Part shown: piece after piece, positions 34,224 through 43,352 of the stretch | Layout of the letters: each line of letters starts with the position of its first letter | How positions within the stretch are numbered: position 1 is the stretch's first letter | Made by a program: the position numbers and the translations under genes | The notes under the pieces: model-generated | What the model was told of the DNA's origin: nothing | The model's database searches: none | What the model saw: only the letters and a program-made list of their open reading frames with translations | IMG/VR virus record: IMGVR_UViG_3300032322_001562 | Coordinates: 1-64,000 of that record | Direction: 5' to 3' (one strand) | DNA length: 64,000 nt | Origin: a virus

Positions 34224-36520
34224 TAGACAGTCTCCGGTTTCTCTTCTTCAACTCGCCACTCGGTTTCTCTACCAGTTATATCAACGCCTGGTTCGGTAAC
34301 AAGCTCGAGCGAAACCTGCTCTGGTAGAGCCGGGTTGTTTGAAAGCTGAACATTTATAGAGGTTATCTTTCTAAGAAAGACGTTTCTTGTAGTGTCACCG
34401 CTATTTTCATAGTAACTAGATAAACGCTCAGCGATAAACGGATCTTGAATGTTTACTATGCACCAGTCTCCCGGTTTGTAGCTACCCACCTGAGGATTCA
34501 AAGTCCCGTTTACCGTTATAGAGAAGGTAGCAACTGGTAGTTGCGCCTCAGAAAGAATTCTTTTTGACACCCTATACAAGTCATCGTTGTAGTACATCTT
34601 ATCTTTTTTAACTACTTTATCAAAAATTGGCCAACGCCTTCCATCAGAAAGCTCTCCTCTAAGGAAGTCAAAGTCAGAGAATGCTGCATAAGGAGGCGGA
34701 GCATCTACGTCTGTCTTTCCCTGAACAAAGACTCTTGTAGCTCCTTCTTCTAGAGTTTCGTTGAAGTCGACACTTTCGATATTTCCGGGAAACTCGAATG
34801 AGATACCGCGAGCATTTCTTCCATCAACAGAAAAATACTCGATGGATGGCAGCGTGTTTTGCGGGAGTACTCCACCAGGAAGGCTGGTTATTGCAGCTGT
34901 CAGAGATTCTGGCTTGAGCGGTAAAAACTTAAATTCTTTAGAAAAAGTGTCAGTCATAGAGTCATAAGAGCAGTCGATTCGGTAGTCAAATCCCAAGACA
35001 TCTCCAGCGTATTTATCTATAACTTCCTTAAAGGTAAATAGCTCAGCTCCACGTATGGCATCTTGGTATGCTCTGGTAGTTATCACGTTTGCATTAGTGC
35101 TAAAAGTTATTCCAATATCAGAATTGTCTGTAAACGATCCCGCGGTAAGAGCTTCAACAATCGGAAGTTTAGTTGCTGTAGCACCAGAAGGAGCTTTACT
35201 AAAACGTATGGCAGTTCCGGGTGAGTAGAACTGAAACACCTTTGGATTAGGTCCAGCGCTAGTTCCTATCCTTGTAACCAAATACTTTACTTCAGCATCA
35301 ATTCTATTATCTAGGCCAGCAATCTCCACTATGTCACCTTCGTCAAAGCCGTGGTTCACAGAAGTAGTAATAGAAACTATGTTGTTTGATCGCTGATAGT
35401 GAGTTATCGTGTAATTTGTAGGGCTTGCTATGGTGTTTGCAGTAACATTTGCACCAGTATATGCAAATGTAAACGTCTTGTTGTCTGAGCCAACAGAAAG
35501 AATTTTAGTTCTAGAAGTGTTGAATCCTGGTAAGTCTCTTACAGCAACTATTTGCCCTGGAATGAAATAGTTTTTATCAGTAGTTGTTATTGTTGCTACG
35601 TTATTTGAGCGAGAATAGCTGTAAACCTCGTATCTAGTAAACCGGGCGGGAGCTATGTACTCATTTGCAAAGCTTAAGTCTAGTAAGTCGTCAGAGAAAT
35701 GACGGGTAAGTAAATTGTTTAAATAGTCGTCAGTCTCCATTCTAAAGCGAACCGAAACTATTTCAGAATCAATGTTTCCTATTTCAAGTTTTCTAAAGTT
35801 TTTAGCACTAGCTGGTTTGTAAAATCCCGCAAAGTGAAAAAACTTGTAGTCAGTTGTGTCGACACCGTACGTAGGATCGTTTAGAACCGTGTATTGCCCA
35901 GAATATTGGGCATATGTTCTAACTGGAGTGCTTGGCTTGTCTTTAGAATCAGTGTCAGTTCCTGCTGTTGTTTGACCTGAATTCTCGTCCGCCTCAGAAA
36001 TAGGCTCTTCAGCAAAGCTAAACCAAACTTTGCTCTTACCAGCAACCAAGTTAAAGTCTTCGTGAGTGGCATTTCCAGCTAAAGTCGCTTTTCCAATTAT
36101 TCTGCTTGAATTTGCGGGGTCGGCAAATATTTCAATATCAACGGCATATTCTGTAGACCAGGTCTTCCAAACAACTCTTCTGTCTAAGTAGCTTAGGAAC
36201 TCATCAGCTGAAATATCTAGAATTTTTTCTTTAATGTTGTAAGACCTGGCAGATACGATTCCACCCCAAACGCATACGCCATTTCTTAAAACATATAGTG
36301 AAGTTTTACCAGGCAAAGTGTTTTTGTAAACTTCCTGTACAGAAACATCTTCAGTAATTGGAAAGGATCCGTTTAGTGACCCGGCTTCATTTAGTTTGGT
36401 AGAAAAATTAACATCTACCAAAGGAAGTTCAGCAATTACATCGTCACTAAGGGTGTCAACAAAGATGTATCTATAATCAACGCTTAGCGCGGTGCTGGAG
36501 CCCGTAGAGACTGGAGACAT
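34223..36520 (-). CDS. Tail-associated (Tal-like) baseplate protein
   Basis: 765 residues. The N-terminal part (about 15-125) reads YIFVDTLSDDVIAELPLVDVNFSTKLNEAGSLNGSFPI...LYVLRNGVCVWGGIVSAR, the characteristic opening of phage tail proteins of the gp44/Tal type that form the tail hub. Long strand-rich inserts follow (about 150-440), then SIEYFSVDGRNARGISFEFPGNIESVDFNETLEEGATRVFVQG and a C-terminal VPGDWCIVNI-like barrel. No peptidase motif is visible. It follows the Dit-like gene as in siphovirus tail modules. Confidence 0.75.
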   Translation of the reverse strand: MSPVSTGSSTALSVDYRYIFVDTLSDDVIAELPLVDVNFSTKLNEAGSLNGSFPITEDVSVQEVYKNTLPGKTSLYVLRNGVCVWGGIVSARSYNIKEKILDISADEFLSYLDRRVVWKTWSTEYAVDIEIFADPANSSRIIGKATLAGNATHEDFNLVAGKSKVWFSFAEEPISEADENSGQTTAGTDTDSKDKPSTPVRTYAQYSGQYTVLNDPTYGVDTTDYKFFHFAGFYKPASAKNFRKLEIGNIDSEIVSVRFRMETDDYLNNLLTRHFSDDLLDLSFANEYIAPARFTRYEVYSYSRSNNVATITTTDKNYFIPGQIVAVRDLPGFNTSRTKILSVGSDNKTFTFAYTGANVTANTIASPTNYTITHYQRSNNIVSITTSVNHGFDEGDIVEIAGLDNRIDAEVKYLVTRIGTSAGPNPKVFQFYSPGTAIRFSKAPSGATATKLPIVEALTAGSFTDNSDIGITFSTNANVITTRAYQDAIRGAELFTFKEVIDKYAGDVLGFDYRIDCSYDSMTDTFSKEFKFLPLKPESLTAAITSLPGGVLPQNTLPSIEYFSVDGRNARGISFEFPGNIESVDFNETLEEGATRVFVQGKTDVDAPPPYAAFSDFDFLRGELSDGRRWPIFDKVVKKDKMYYNDDLYRVSKRILSEAQLPVATFSITVNGTLNPQVGSYKPGDWCIVNIQDPFIAERLSSYYENSGDTTRNVFLRKITSINVQLSNNPALPEQVSLELVTEPGVDITGRETEWRVEEEKPETV

Positions 36521-36548
36521 CTATATCCTTCAATTCGTCATTACTAGA

Positions 36549-36557
36549 ATTTTACAC
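36549..36557 (-). promoter_or_regulatory. GTGTAAAAT element upstream of the Tal-like gene
   Basis: Minus-strand GTGTAAAAT begins at the last base of the Dit stop codon and lies 29 bases before the ATG at 36520. Variant of the recurrent element; same 9-mer as at 53276-53284. Confidence 0.35.
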
Positions 36558-37498
36558 TAACCAATCCAGCCTGATCGGTAGTAAATCTTACAAGACTGCG
36601 ACGATCCGCCTGTGGTGCTGAACTGAATTAAGTTGGTGCCTGGATATAGTTGGATCCAGTCAACATAAGAGTTAATGTCTCCTCTTGAAGAGGTTATAAA
36701 TGCTCCGGTTGTTGCGTCAACTCTAATTACCGATCGGTTATAGGTGTCAATCTCAGTCTTATATGAAGAGCTTGACTTAGTTATACCACCGATGGTGTCT
36801 GTCCGAGTTTGCCCAGCTAGATTGGTATAGGTATTAGTTATCTGGCCGCCTGTTATAGTTCCAGAAAGCTCGAAAATAATCGGTGTTCTGGTATTACCAG
36901 CATTTGTTAGTGTCACCGATCCACCACTAGACAAAGTGCTATCTCTATAATCAGCAGATAGGTATTCATACTTAATTGGGTCCGGAGCTTTTAGTCCAAT
37001 AGAGAAGTCGTGGCGACCCCTGGCTTTAACTGATGTAATCTCTGGACGCCCACTGAGTCTAACAAAAGAGCTCTTAGGAGTAGATTCGTCGACTACTAAT
37101 TTGGCCCCAACGTAGACCAGGTTGATTGCATTAATTAGGGTAGCCCTAGCAACTTCTACTTGACTTGGTGACTGGGTTAAAAAGGAACCATTTAAAGTTA
37201 TTAGTCTTGAAGCGTATCTACCAACAGCATCGTACGAACCATCGCCCCAACCTCTTGTCAAATCTGGGAACTCTGGCTCAGGGATGGTCCACCAACCTTC
37301 TAAATCAGTGCACACCCAAACAACGTCATTGTTGTCTATTGTGTTTAGGGTTAGATTGCCTAGAGAGATGTCAGCATCTAGCTTGAGACCTGACAAATAT
37401 GGGATTGGCAAGGCCGACAGTGCCTTATTGACAATTCTATTTTCTTCTTTTTGTAAGTCTTGTGGAAGATTAGTTGTTGGTTCGTAGTAGTTAGACAT
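36557..37498 (-). CDS. Distal tail (Dit-like) protein
   Basis: 313 residues. Features fit Dit proteins at the tail end: ITLNGSFLTQSPSQVEVARATLINAINLV (about 100-128), LVVDESTPKSSFVRLSGRPEI, and GRHDFSIGLKAPDPIKY (about 160). The last is the sentence that actinophage Dit-like minor tail proteins use before their C-terminal galectin-like domain. The remainder is beta-rich with TRTPIIFELSGTI and a Ser/Gly end. It lies directly downstream of the tape measure gene, in the standard order. Confidence 0.75.
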   Translation of the reverse strand: MSNYYEPTTNLPQDLQKEENRIVNKALSALPIPYLSGLKLDADISLGNLTLNTIDNNDVVWVCTDLEGWWTIPEPEFPDLTRGWGDGSYDAVGRYASRLITLNGSFLTQSPSQVEVARATLINAINLVYVGAKLVVDESTPKSSFVRLSGRPEITSVKARGRHDFSIGLKAPDPIKYEYLSADYRDSTLSSGGSVTLTNAGNTRTPIIFELSGTITGGQITNTYTNLAGQTRTDTIGGITKSSSSYKTEIDTYNRSVIRVDATTGAFITSSRGDINSYVDWIQLYPGTNLIQFSTTGGSSQSCKIYYRSGWIG

Positions 37499-40113
37499 TA
37501 GATTCTTCCTTTTCTAATCTCGGATGCAATACGTCTAGACACCATTTCTGCTAGCTCTCTTTCATCCATACCAGCAGACGGGTATACGTTGATGTTCATA
37601 CCATTGCCTGATAGCTCAGCGATAAGTGCTCTATCCCTTCGAGATAAGCCACTTGGATCTAAAGGCTCTACACGCTCCGGCCTTCCAGCTTCTGCAATTT
37701 GTGCAAGCGTTCCACCAGTAGAAGGCATCACGATACCGCCGTCTGCAAGTCTAGGAATTCTGTATGCGGCTATAGGAGGAAGATTAAAGCCTACGTTAGT
37801 TGGAAGATTGAAGCCCAGTAAAGCAGCTCCATCCCTAACCCATTGAGGAATTTCAATTTTTATATTATTTATAGCAGCTAAAATTCCTGTATTGATTCCA
37901 GTAATTAGGTTATTTATGAACCCTTCCCAGACATCAAGAACAAAGTTTACAATTCCCTTAAATATGTTCCCTAGATTGGGGCCGATATTGGAGAAGAATC
38001 CAATGATTTGGTCCCAGCCCTTACCGATATTTTCTACGGTCTTGTTCCAGGCGTCACCAATAAACTTCGAGAAGTCTTCCCATATTTGCTTACCCAGCTC
38101 AGTTTGAGTAAAGAAAAAAGTAAGAGCGGTGGTAATTAGTCCTATTGCTATACCAAGCGGACCGGTTAAAAACATTCCAATACGCCCCACTAGACCTAGG
38201 AACTGCCCTCCGCTAAGAATGAGCCTAAGGAAAAAGCTTTGAAGATTTCCTATAAATCCTATGAGCCCACCAAAATTTCTTAGAGCCTGTATAAGAATGC
38301 CTATGATAACCTTTCCAAATAGACGGAAGCTTCCAATTAGGAATGTAATAGCAGAAACTGCTGCAAAAATTCTTCCAATAAAGTCTAGGAATCCAATTAC
38401 TACTTCATTTTGAAGAATATCTCTTATGAACGTAAATGCGTCTCTAAGAATTCCTAGGAAGATGTCGGCAGCGCCGCTGTCCGTGAGCGCCGCAATTATG
38501 TCTCCAAGTGCAACCCCCAGTTCTGCCAAGGTCGGGGCAGAGTCAGCAAGCTCGTTTAGGAAGTTTTGGAAAGTTTCTATGTTTTCCGGAGCTGCAAGAG
38601 TCTCGAATGCTTTTCCAATATTTTCGTTAGTTCCAAGGTCTAGGAAGGCTTTTAAGATTCCACCAAGAAGCGACAAAACGGGCTTGGCGTTTTCTACAGC
38701 ACTCTTGAAAAAGTCTTGTAGTGGGGAAGTGCCGCCCTCGGCGCTGTCCCCCAGCGAAGCTAGATTTGCCGTGGCATCTCTGAAGAATTTGAGCAGTTCT
38801 CCACCAGGACTGTCTTCTCCAACGTTAGCACCAATGATGTCGCCGAAAAAGTTGAAAATATTTCCAATTATTTGACCAAATAGGTCGGCGCTTTCCATTG
38901 CCTTGGTAAAGAACTCTTGTAGAGAACCGTCGCCTTTGGCAGTGTCAATAAAGGTTTTAAAGCTTGCAACTGAGTCACTAAGGAACCCAATGAAGCCGTC
39001 TGTTAGGGGCTCTGCCTCTACTAAAAGGTCTACTACAACTCCAAAAAGCTCTCCGGCAATTCGACCAAACTCTTCAATGTTTGGTCCGGCTAGCTCGAGA
39101 AATTCCAAGACCTTGGCAGGACCGCCGCCTCGAGTAAATCCAGCAACAAAGTTATCAATAGCAGTGCCAAGACTGTTGCCAAACGACTCTAAAGCTGGCT
39201 CTAGTCTATTCCCGAATGCCTTTTGAAGAGTTGTAATTCCTCTCTCGAGGCCAGGCAAGAAGCCTCTAGCAACAGCGTCTCTAAGCTCATCAATTGTGCC
39301 TTTTAAACTGACAAGGAATTTTGCAAACTCTTTTTGAGCAGGAGTTAGGTTAGCGTACGGGTCATTTACTCCTGCATTAGCGCCTTTTTCTAGCTCTTCA
39401 GCAACGTCTTGGTTTCTATCCTTGGCTCTTCTATAGGCCAGCTCTGCTTGCTTTGCTGCAAGCTCTGCTTCTCGACGCTCTCTAGAGTTGATTGGTAGAT
39501 CTTGAGCCCTAAGAAGTGCTTCTCTAGCTTTTTCTAGATTTATAGCTGCTTCTTCTTGGGAAAGAGCTGCTTCTTCTGCCTCAAACTTGAGTTGTTGAAG
39601 TTCTTCTCTAGCCTGCCTAACGCTACGCGAATAAGTACTATTTACATCCGTGGCAGCAGAAACTGCTTGACTTACTCCATTTAGAGCAAAGCCAGCTAAA
39701 GCAAAACCAACACGTAACTGTATTGCGGCACTAACAACGCCAAGTAGGCTTGCTGCCGCACCTCCAGCAGCACCAACCAATGCTCCTAGAGCTCCAATTA
39801 GAGCCGAGATGCCACCAATAATTCCAGCAATAGCTGGACCTAGGGTAAAACTTGTTCTAACAAGACGCCTAAAACCTAGACGCGCTGCTTCAGCATCTGG
39901 AACTATGGCTTCTAGTTGATTAGCTAGATTACTAAATACGTTAGAGCCACTTCTGTTAAAGCCCTTTAGAAAAGCATCTCCAAGAGATTGACCAGCGCGG
40001 CTTGCAATTCGGTCGGTGTTCCCGCTTAGGCCACTAAACCCTCGGCGAATGTCATTGGCAACTCCAGTGGTTATAGCGCGAACAATAATATGCGCTTCGC
40101 CGACAACTGCCAA
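37498..40113 (-). CDS. Tape measure protein
   Basis: 871 residues from TTG 40113, preceded by AGGAGGTG. The N-terminal VRAITTGVANDIRRGFSGLSG starts a helical protein with hydrophobic stretches at about 75-115 (GPAIAGIIGGISALIGALGAL) and about 580-690. A Glu/Ala/Arg coiled-coil lies at about 160-240. VQEFFTKAME and QDFFKSAVE-like repeats run through the middle, and RLADGGIVMPSTGG near the C-terminus is typical of tape measures. Length predicts a tail of roughly 130 nm using 1.5 angstrom per residue. No lytic domain is seen. Confidence 0.9.
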   Translation of the reverse strand: MAVVGEAHIIVRAITTGVANDIRRGFSGLSGNTDRIASRAGQSLGDAFLKGFNRSGSNVFSNLANQLEAIVPDAEAARLGFRRLVRTSFTLGPAIAGIIGGISALIGALGALVGAAGGAAASLLGVVSAAIQLRVGFALAGFALNGVSQAVSAATDVNSTYSRSVRQAREELQQLKFEAEEAALSQEEAAINLEKAREALLRAQDLPINSRERREAELAAKQAELAYRRAKDRNQDVAEELEKGANAGVNDPYANLTPAQKEFAKFLVSLKGTIDELRDAVARGFLPGLERGITTLQKAFGNRLEPALESFGNSLGTAIDNFVAGFTRGGGPAKVLEFLELAGPNIEEFGRIAGELFGVVVDLLVEAEPLTDGFIGFLSDSVASFKTFIDTAKGDGSLQEFFTKAMESADLFGQIIGNIFNFFGDIIGANVGEDSPGGELLKFFRDATANLASLGDSAEGGTSPLQDFFKSAVENAKPVLSLLGGILKAFLDLGTNENIGKAFETLAAPENIETFQNFLNELADSAPTLAELGVALGDIIAALTDSGAADIFLGILRDAFTFIRDILQNEVVIGFLDFIGRIFAAVSAITFLIGSFRLFGKVIIGILIQALRNFGGLIGFIGNLQSFFLRLILSGGQFLGLVGRIGMFLTGPLGIAIGLITTALTFFFTQTELGKQIWEDFSKFIGDAWNKTVENIGKGWDQIIGFFSNIGPNLGNIFKGIVNFVLDVWEGFINNLITGINTGILAAINNIKIEIPQWVRDGAALLGFNLPTNVGFNLPPIAAYRIPRLADGGIVMPSTGGTLAQIAEAGRPERVEPLDPSGLSRRDRALIAELSGNGMNINVYPSAGMDERELAEMVSRRIASEIRKGRI

Positions 40114-40125
40114 TTAATTCACCTC

Positions 40126-40850
40126 CTAATTTAATGGTGCATCAAGATCTGGACCAAATGGATTCACTGACTCTGGATTGAAGTCTGTTGGAGGAATGTA
40201 AGGTTTACTTTCTCCAACTGCTCCTAGCCCGTCATCATCGAACCCGTAGTCTGCTGAAGAGCCTTTTGGCATGTAAGCTCTGCTAGACCTAGATCCAGAC
40301 ATGCCGTACTTGTATATTTGGTTGTACATCAAGTACAGCTGGTTCCTAAGCTTGCTTATCGACTCTGCCTGTTCAGCGGAGGCGTATTTCGAGTCCTCTT
40401 CAAAATAAAAATGAATAACATCAGTCATGTCTGATGCCTCCATTTCTGGCAATCTTAAGTTGTTTGTTAATGCTTTACCATTAACGTATGGCCAGAGGTC
40501 TATTGCCCAGCTAATTAAACCTCTGGCTGCTGATTTGGGCGTCCAGTGTACTCCTCAATCAGCCATGCTACGATTTCTGACAAAGTCTCCATCGTAACAA
40601 TTCTTTCCTTGTCCAATGTCAAAGCGTTGAATCTATCCAAGCTTTCATCGGTCAAAACTCTTTCAAAAAAGTCTGTAACAACGTTAGCTGCGACTACAGG
40701 GTCATCCGACTGGGATCTGCTAACCATGTCAAGAAGAACTTTTCCTTGAATTTCCGAAACGCACTGAAACTCCTCATCGTGGAGCTTGAACTTAATTGCA
40801 GCTTTTTCGGACTTATTTCCAGAACCAAAGTCTTTAAAACGATCAGTCAT
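40126..40850 (-). CDS. Tail assembly chaperone long form by -1 frameshift
   Basis: The upstream chaperone frame (40850 to about 40533) continues after a -1 slip into the frame ending at 40126, giving about 241 residues. The shifted frame begins SAARGLISWAIDLWPYV and is open across the zero-frame stop. Siphoviruses make the G and G-T chaperones from one locus in this way, before the tape measure gene, exactly this position. Without the slip the second frame could only start at TTG 40452 or ATG 40443, which have no clear ribosome site. Confidence 0.85.
40491..40539 (-). promoter_or_regulatory. Programmed -1 frameshift signal of the tail chaperones
   Basis: Slippery heptamer C CCA AAT (40533-40539) is in the correct phase (X XXY YYZ). 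Five bases downstream a perfect 9-bp stem GCCAGAGGT/ACCTCTGGC (40519-40527 with 40491-40499) encloses a 19-base loop and the zero-frame stop. Confidence 0.88.
40515..40850 (-). CDS. Tail assembly chaperone short form (G-like)
   Basis: 111 residues in the zero frame, ending EEYTGRPNQQPEV. Acidic and helical: FKLHDEEFQCVSEIQGKVLLDMVSRSQ, VVTDFFERVLTDESLDRFNAL, METLSEIVAWLIEEYTG. The composition, the length and the EYTGRP ending match short tail chaperones that coat the tape measure during tail assembly. A GGGTAAAAT element lies 45 bases before its ATG. Confidence 0.82.
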   Translation of the reverse strand: MTDRFKDFGSGNKSEKAAIKFKLHDEEFQCVSEIQGKVLLDMVSRSQSDDPVVAANVVTDFFERVLTDESLDRFNALTLDKERIVTMETLSEIVAWLIEEYTGRPNQQPEV

Positions 40851-40894
40851 TTATATTTACTCTTTCTATCATTATTTGGTCATTTGACATTTAT

Positions 40895-40903
40895 ATTTTA
40901 CCC
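40895..40903 (-). promoter_or_regulatory. GGGTAAAAT element upstream of tail chaperones
   Basis: Minus-strand GGGTAAAAT in the 59-base gap after the gp10-like gene, 45 bases before the chaperone ATG. Exact match to the elements at 4813, 15831 and 58650. Confidence 0.45.
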
Positions 40904-40909
40904 CACAAA

Positions 40910-41416
40910 TTAAACCTTCATCATGAAAAATCTAAGCTGATTAGACAAGTATCTATTTGGCTTTGTTCCAGGATGTTTGACCATCCTTGTGTATATAACT
41001 CTTCTTCCAGAAGTAAATCTAAGAGCTTTAGCTTTTGTCGGTGTAATTATGTGTGGTCTAGTTCCCTCGTGGTGGATATAGGCATAGTTTTTATTGGAAC
41101 CTATCCAGAGATACTGCCCATTAGCATTTGCTAGGTGTTTCATATGTATAGACCGTCTTAAAGCGCCGGTTTTAACTCCAACTTGCCTTTTTGCGGCTGC
41201 TACTGCTTTACTTCCCTGTTTTTCCAGGTACTTCCATAGACCACCGGCTGGAGTTTGAAGTTCAGCCCTAAGAGCGTTTTGATATATCTCTACATTAGAT
41301 ACTGCAAAAGAAAATACAACCCCGCGAGAGCCGCCTCTAGAAGATCTTATTCCCCTAAATGACCTAGAGTATTTTAAAGCATAGTATCCGGCAATTGAAT
41401 CCGGAAGGCCATACAT
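40910..41416 (-). CDS. HK97 gp10-like head-tail/tail completion protein
   Basis: 168 residues. VEIYQNALRAELQTPAGGLWKYLEKQGSKAVAAAKRQVGVKTGALRRSI then YLWIGSNKNYAYIHHEGTRPHIITPTKAKALRF and VKHPGTKPNRYL follow the gp10-family plan: helix, KTGxLRxS, E-GT...I.P...AL.F, HPGTxPNxYL. Such proteins complete the tail or its junction with the head. The upstream connector gene ends two bases before it. Confidence 0.8.
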   Translation of the reverse strand: MYGLPDSIAGYYALKYSRSFRGIRSSRGGSRGVVFSFAVSNVEIYQNALRAELQTPAGGLWKYLEKQGSKAVAAAKRQVGVKTGALRRSIHMKHLANANGQYLWIGSNKNYAYIHHEGTRPHIITPTKAKALRFTSGRRVIYTRMVKHPGTKPNRYLSNQLRFFMMKV

Positions 41417-41417
41417 T

Positions 41418-41927
41418 TTATGGAACCGCCATTGTTATTTGCATGTTGACACTTTGGAAGCCGCCTTCTGGAGGTGTTACATCAACTGTTGCAATAACTC
41501 CAGGACCAAATCCGGTTTCGTCCCACATGTCAAAAAGTCTTACAGACTCCATTAAAACCCATGCGTCAATAGCCGAGCTCTCGGATGCTGCTTGAATTTT
41601 TTCGGGGCTAGGAGGCCTACCGTTTTGACCAACGGTAGGTACCTCTCTAGCGATAGAGATTGATAGAACTGCACTTCTAGGGACATTACATCTCTGAGGA
41701 GTAGAGGCTTCATCTCCAGGAGCTCCAAGGTACATCTGTACGAAGGAAACTACCAATTGCTCGCAATCAATGGCGGGTTGACCCATTGTCCAGTAACGGC
41801 GAGCAGGTAAGTTAACGTTGTAGGATTGAAAAACAGACTCCAACCTATACAAGACGCCATCAAGCATGTCACGGAGATTTGTTGCATCTTCCGTAACTCC
41901 AGATAGATCAATATAAGTGGAGACCAT
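41418..41927 (-). CDS. Tail terminator/connector-like protein
   Basis: 169 residues. LRDMLDGVLYRLESVFQSYNVNLPARRYWTMGQPAIDCEQLVVSF followed by VPRSAVLSISIAREVP and DAWVLMESVRLFD...VIATVDVTPPEGGFQSVNMQITMAV matches the layout of actinophage proteins coded between the adaptor and the gp10-like gene. In that place tail terminators are usual. Identification rests on position and alpha/beta pattern. Confidence 0.6.
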   Translation of the reverse strand: MVSTYIDLSGVTEDATNLRDMLDGVLYRLESVFQSYNVNLPARRYWTMGQPAIDCEQLVVSFVQMYLGAPGDEASTPQRCNVPRSAVLSISIAREVPTVGQNGRPPSPEKIQAASESSAIDAWVLMESVRLFDMWDETGFGPGVIATVDVTPPEGGFQSVNMQITMAVP

Positions 41928-41931
41928 TTAA

Positions 41932-42153
41932 TTACTCTGCTTTCGGCTCAGCCATTGGTGCTGGCTCTGCAACAGCTACTGGCTCAGCTACAGGAGCTGG
42001 CTCAGCAACAACTACAGGCTCGGCAACAACTACAGGCTCAGGAGCAGGAGTTGATGCAGGAGCAGCGACCTTTGGTGCAGGCTTTACAACAGGCTTAGAC
42101 TTTACTCCGCCAGGCATGTCAGCGGCTGTAAAGTTAGTCATAATGTTGGCCAT
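41932..42153 (-). CDS. Small Pro/Ala/Val/Glu-repeat protein
   Basis: 73 residues. After an N-terminus MANIMTNFTAADMPGG the protein is a disordered repeat of PEPVVVAEP and PAPVAEP units. No fold is expected; it may be a flexible tether in the neck or an assembly factor. It sits between the head-tail adaptor and connector genes with short gaps. Confidence 0.55.
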   Translation of the reverse strand: MANIMTNFTAADMPGGVKSKPVVKPAPKVAAPASTPAPEPVVVAEPVVVAEPAPVAEPVAVAEPAPMAEPKAE

Positions 42154-42168
42154 TTTTCCTTCTTTCTA

Positions 42169-43275
42169 CTATGAGTACATCACTACTTGGAGATTTCCAG
42201 CAGCAATATAAGTTAGTGACCCATCGCTATCGTCTACAGCCCATAGGGTCCATGTTCCTGGATCTACTAATCCTAACGCAGACATTGCCCTCTCATAAGG
42301 AACGTCGAAACTCAGGGTTTCGTTGACACTGTCTAGTGTTATATAGCTAGAGTCCAAGTTTACTGAAGTGGTTCCACTGTAGTTGTAGAGTGTAACTAGT
42401 GGTGTATATCCGCTTGCAGGGAAGAAGTTGCTAAGGTCAGCATCAGTGCCAGCCGAGCTCCAGGTAGATGTTGCAGTTTTCACAACAGTAATATCGTAAT
42501 CTGCGTCAGCAGCCAGTACTGGCGATTTCGGAGTGTAGCGACGTGCCCTTGGGGTATCTACAGAGAACACCTTAGACTTGCGGCGAGCATTGTCTGGGTT
42601 AACTGTCTTTAAGAACAGATCAATCTCGTAAAGACCCGTGCGGAGCTCGTCAATGAACTCTTGGTTGTCAAGAATTGTGTAAGAGACGCCTTGGCGAGAA
42701 ACTGAAGTTACACGCTGAGGAAGCTCGCACATCTCATCGCCTGACCACAGACGAGCAAACTCAATTGCTAGCTTTCTAGCTGCCATTTTTCCTGCTACAG
42801 GCACAGGGATGCCATAAGAATAAGTAATTTCTACGTTACATGGAGTCCAAGGAGTTCCAACACGCACATGAATTGTTGAGTGATCTACTAGATAGTAGCT
42901 GGATGGGTCTAGTACGGTTCCAGTTTTGTTTCTTATAGCGTGGATTTTTGTGACTGGTCGTCCGCGGAGTCTAATTCTTGCGTCGGGGGAAAGACCGTCA
43001 GCAACCAGCTCAGAATATTCGTCATAGTCTCCGGACGGAATGTTATATACATCACCACCGAATAGTACAGGGCTATTGGTGCGATCAGAAGGACCCATCC
43101 GATTGTTTCGGAGAGTACAGGTATAACGCTCGGTGACAGTTGTGACTCCTGTGTATTTACGGCCAGACATAGCCCAAAGCAAGTTAGAGGCTACCTGTAC
43201 GGCTTCTTCAGAATACTCCGTGTACGAGTAATCTCCAAGCTCATCGGCTTGAATCCACAAATTAGAGTTAGTCAT
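42169..43275 (-). CDS. Head-to-tail adaptor protein
   Basis: 368 residues. EEAVQVASNLLWAMSGRKYTGVTTVTERYTC (about 23-53) is the opening of actinophage head-to-tail adaptors (ASxLLWxLSGRxYxG). GRPVTKIHAIRNKTGTVLDPSSYYLVDHSTIHV, PCNVEITYSYGIPVP, and the helical AARKLAIEFARLWSGDEMCELPQRVTSVSRQGVSYTI fit as well. The C-terminal 130 residues form an added Ig-like domain (VKTATSTWSSAGTDADL...NGTWTLWAVDDSDGSL-type). Located after the major tail protein in transcription order. Confidence 0.75.
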   Translation of the reverse strand: MTNSNLWIQADELGDYSYTEYSEEAVQVASNLLWAMSGRKYTGVTTVTERYTCTLRNNRMGPSDRTNSPVLFGGDVYNIPSGDYDEYSELVADGLSPDARIRLRGRPVTKIHAIRNKTGTVLDPSSYYLVDHSTIHVRVGTPWTPCNVEITYSYGIPVPVAGKMAARKLAIEFARLWSGDEMCELPQRVTSVSRQGVSYTILDNQEFIDELRTGLYEIDLFLKTVNPDNARRKSKVFSVDTPRARRYTPKSPVLAADADYDITVVKTATSTWSSAGTDADLSNFFPASGYTPLVTLYNYSGTTSVNLDSSYITLDSVNETLSFDVPYERAMSALGLVDPGTWTLWAVDDSDGSLTYIAAGNLQVVMYS

Positions 43276-43295
43276 TTTGCCTCTCTATAATTTTA

Positions 43296-43337
43296 ACGGG
43301 TGGCAGCTCAAGCGAATTTGCTCAAGCGGCCACCCGT
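43296..43337 (-). terminator. Hairpin between major tail protein and adaptor genes
   Basis: Perfect 9-bp arms ACGGGTGGC/GCCACCCGT (43296-43304 and 43329-43337). The 24-base loop holds two direct copies of GCTCAAGCG. On the minus strand the stem is followed by TAAAATTAT, a weak tail, so partial termination or 3'-end protection of the tail protein mRNA is likelier than full termination. Confidence 0.6.
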
Positions 43338-43352
43338 AAAACTGCCTACAGC

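Noticed and set aside
40126-40452. Independent small gene starting at TTG 40452
   Set aside because: Its frame is open upstream through the slippery CCCAAAT site, and no ribosome site precedes the TTG or the ATG at 40443. A frameshift product explains it better.
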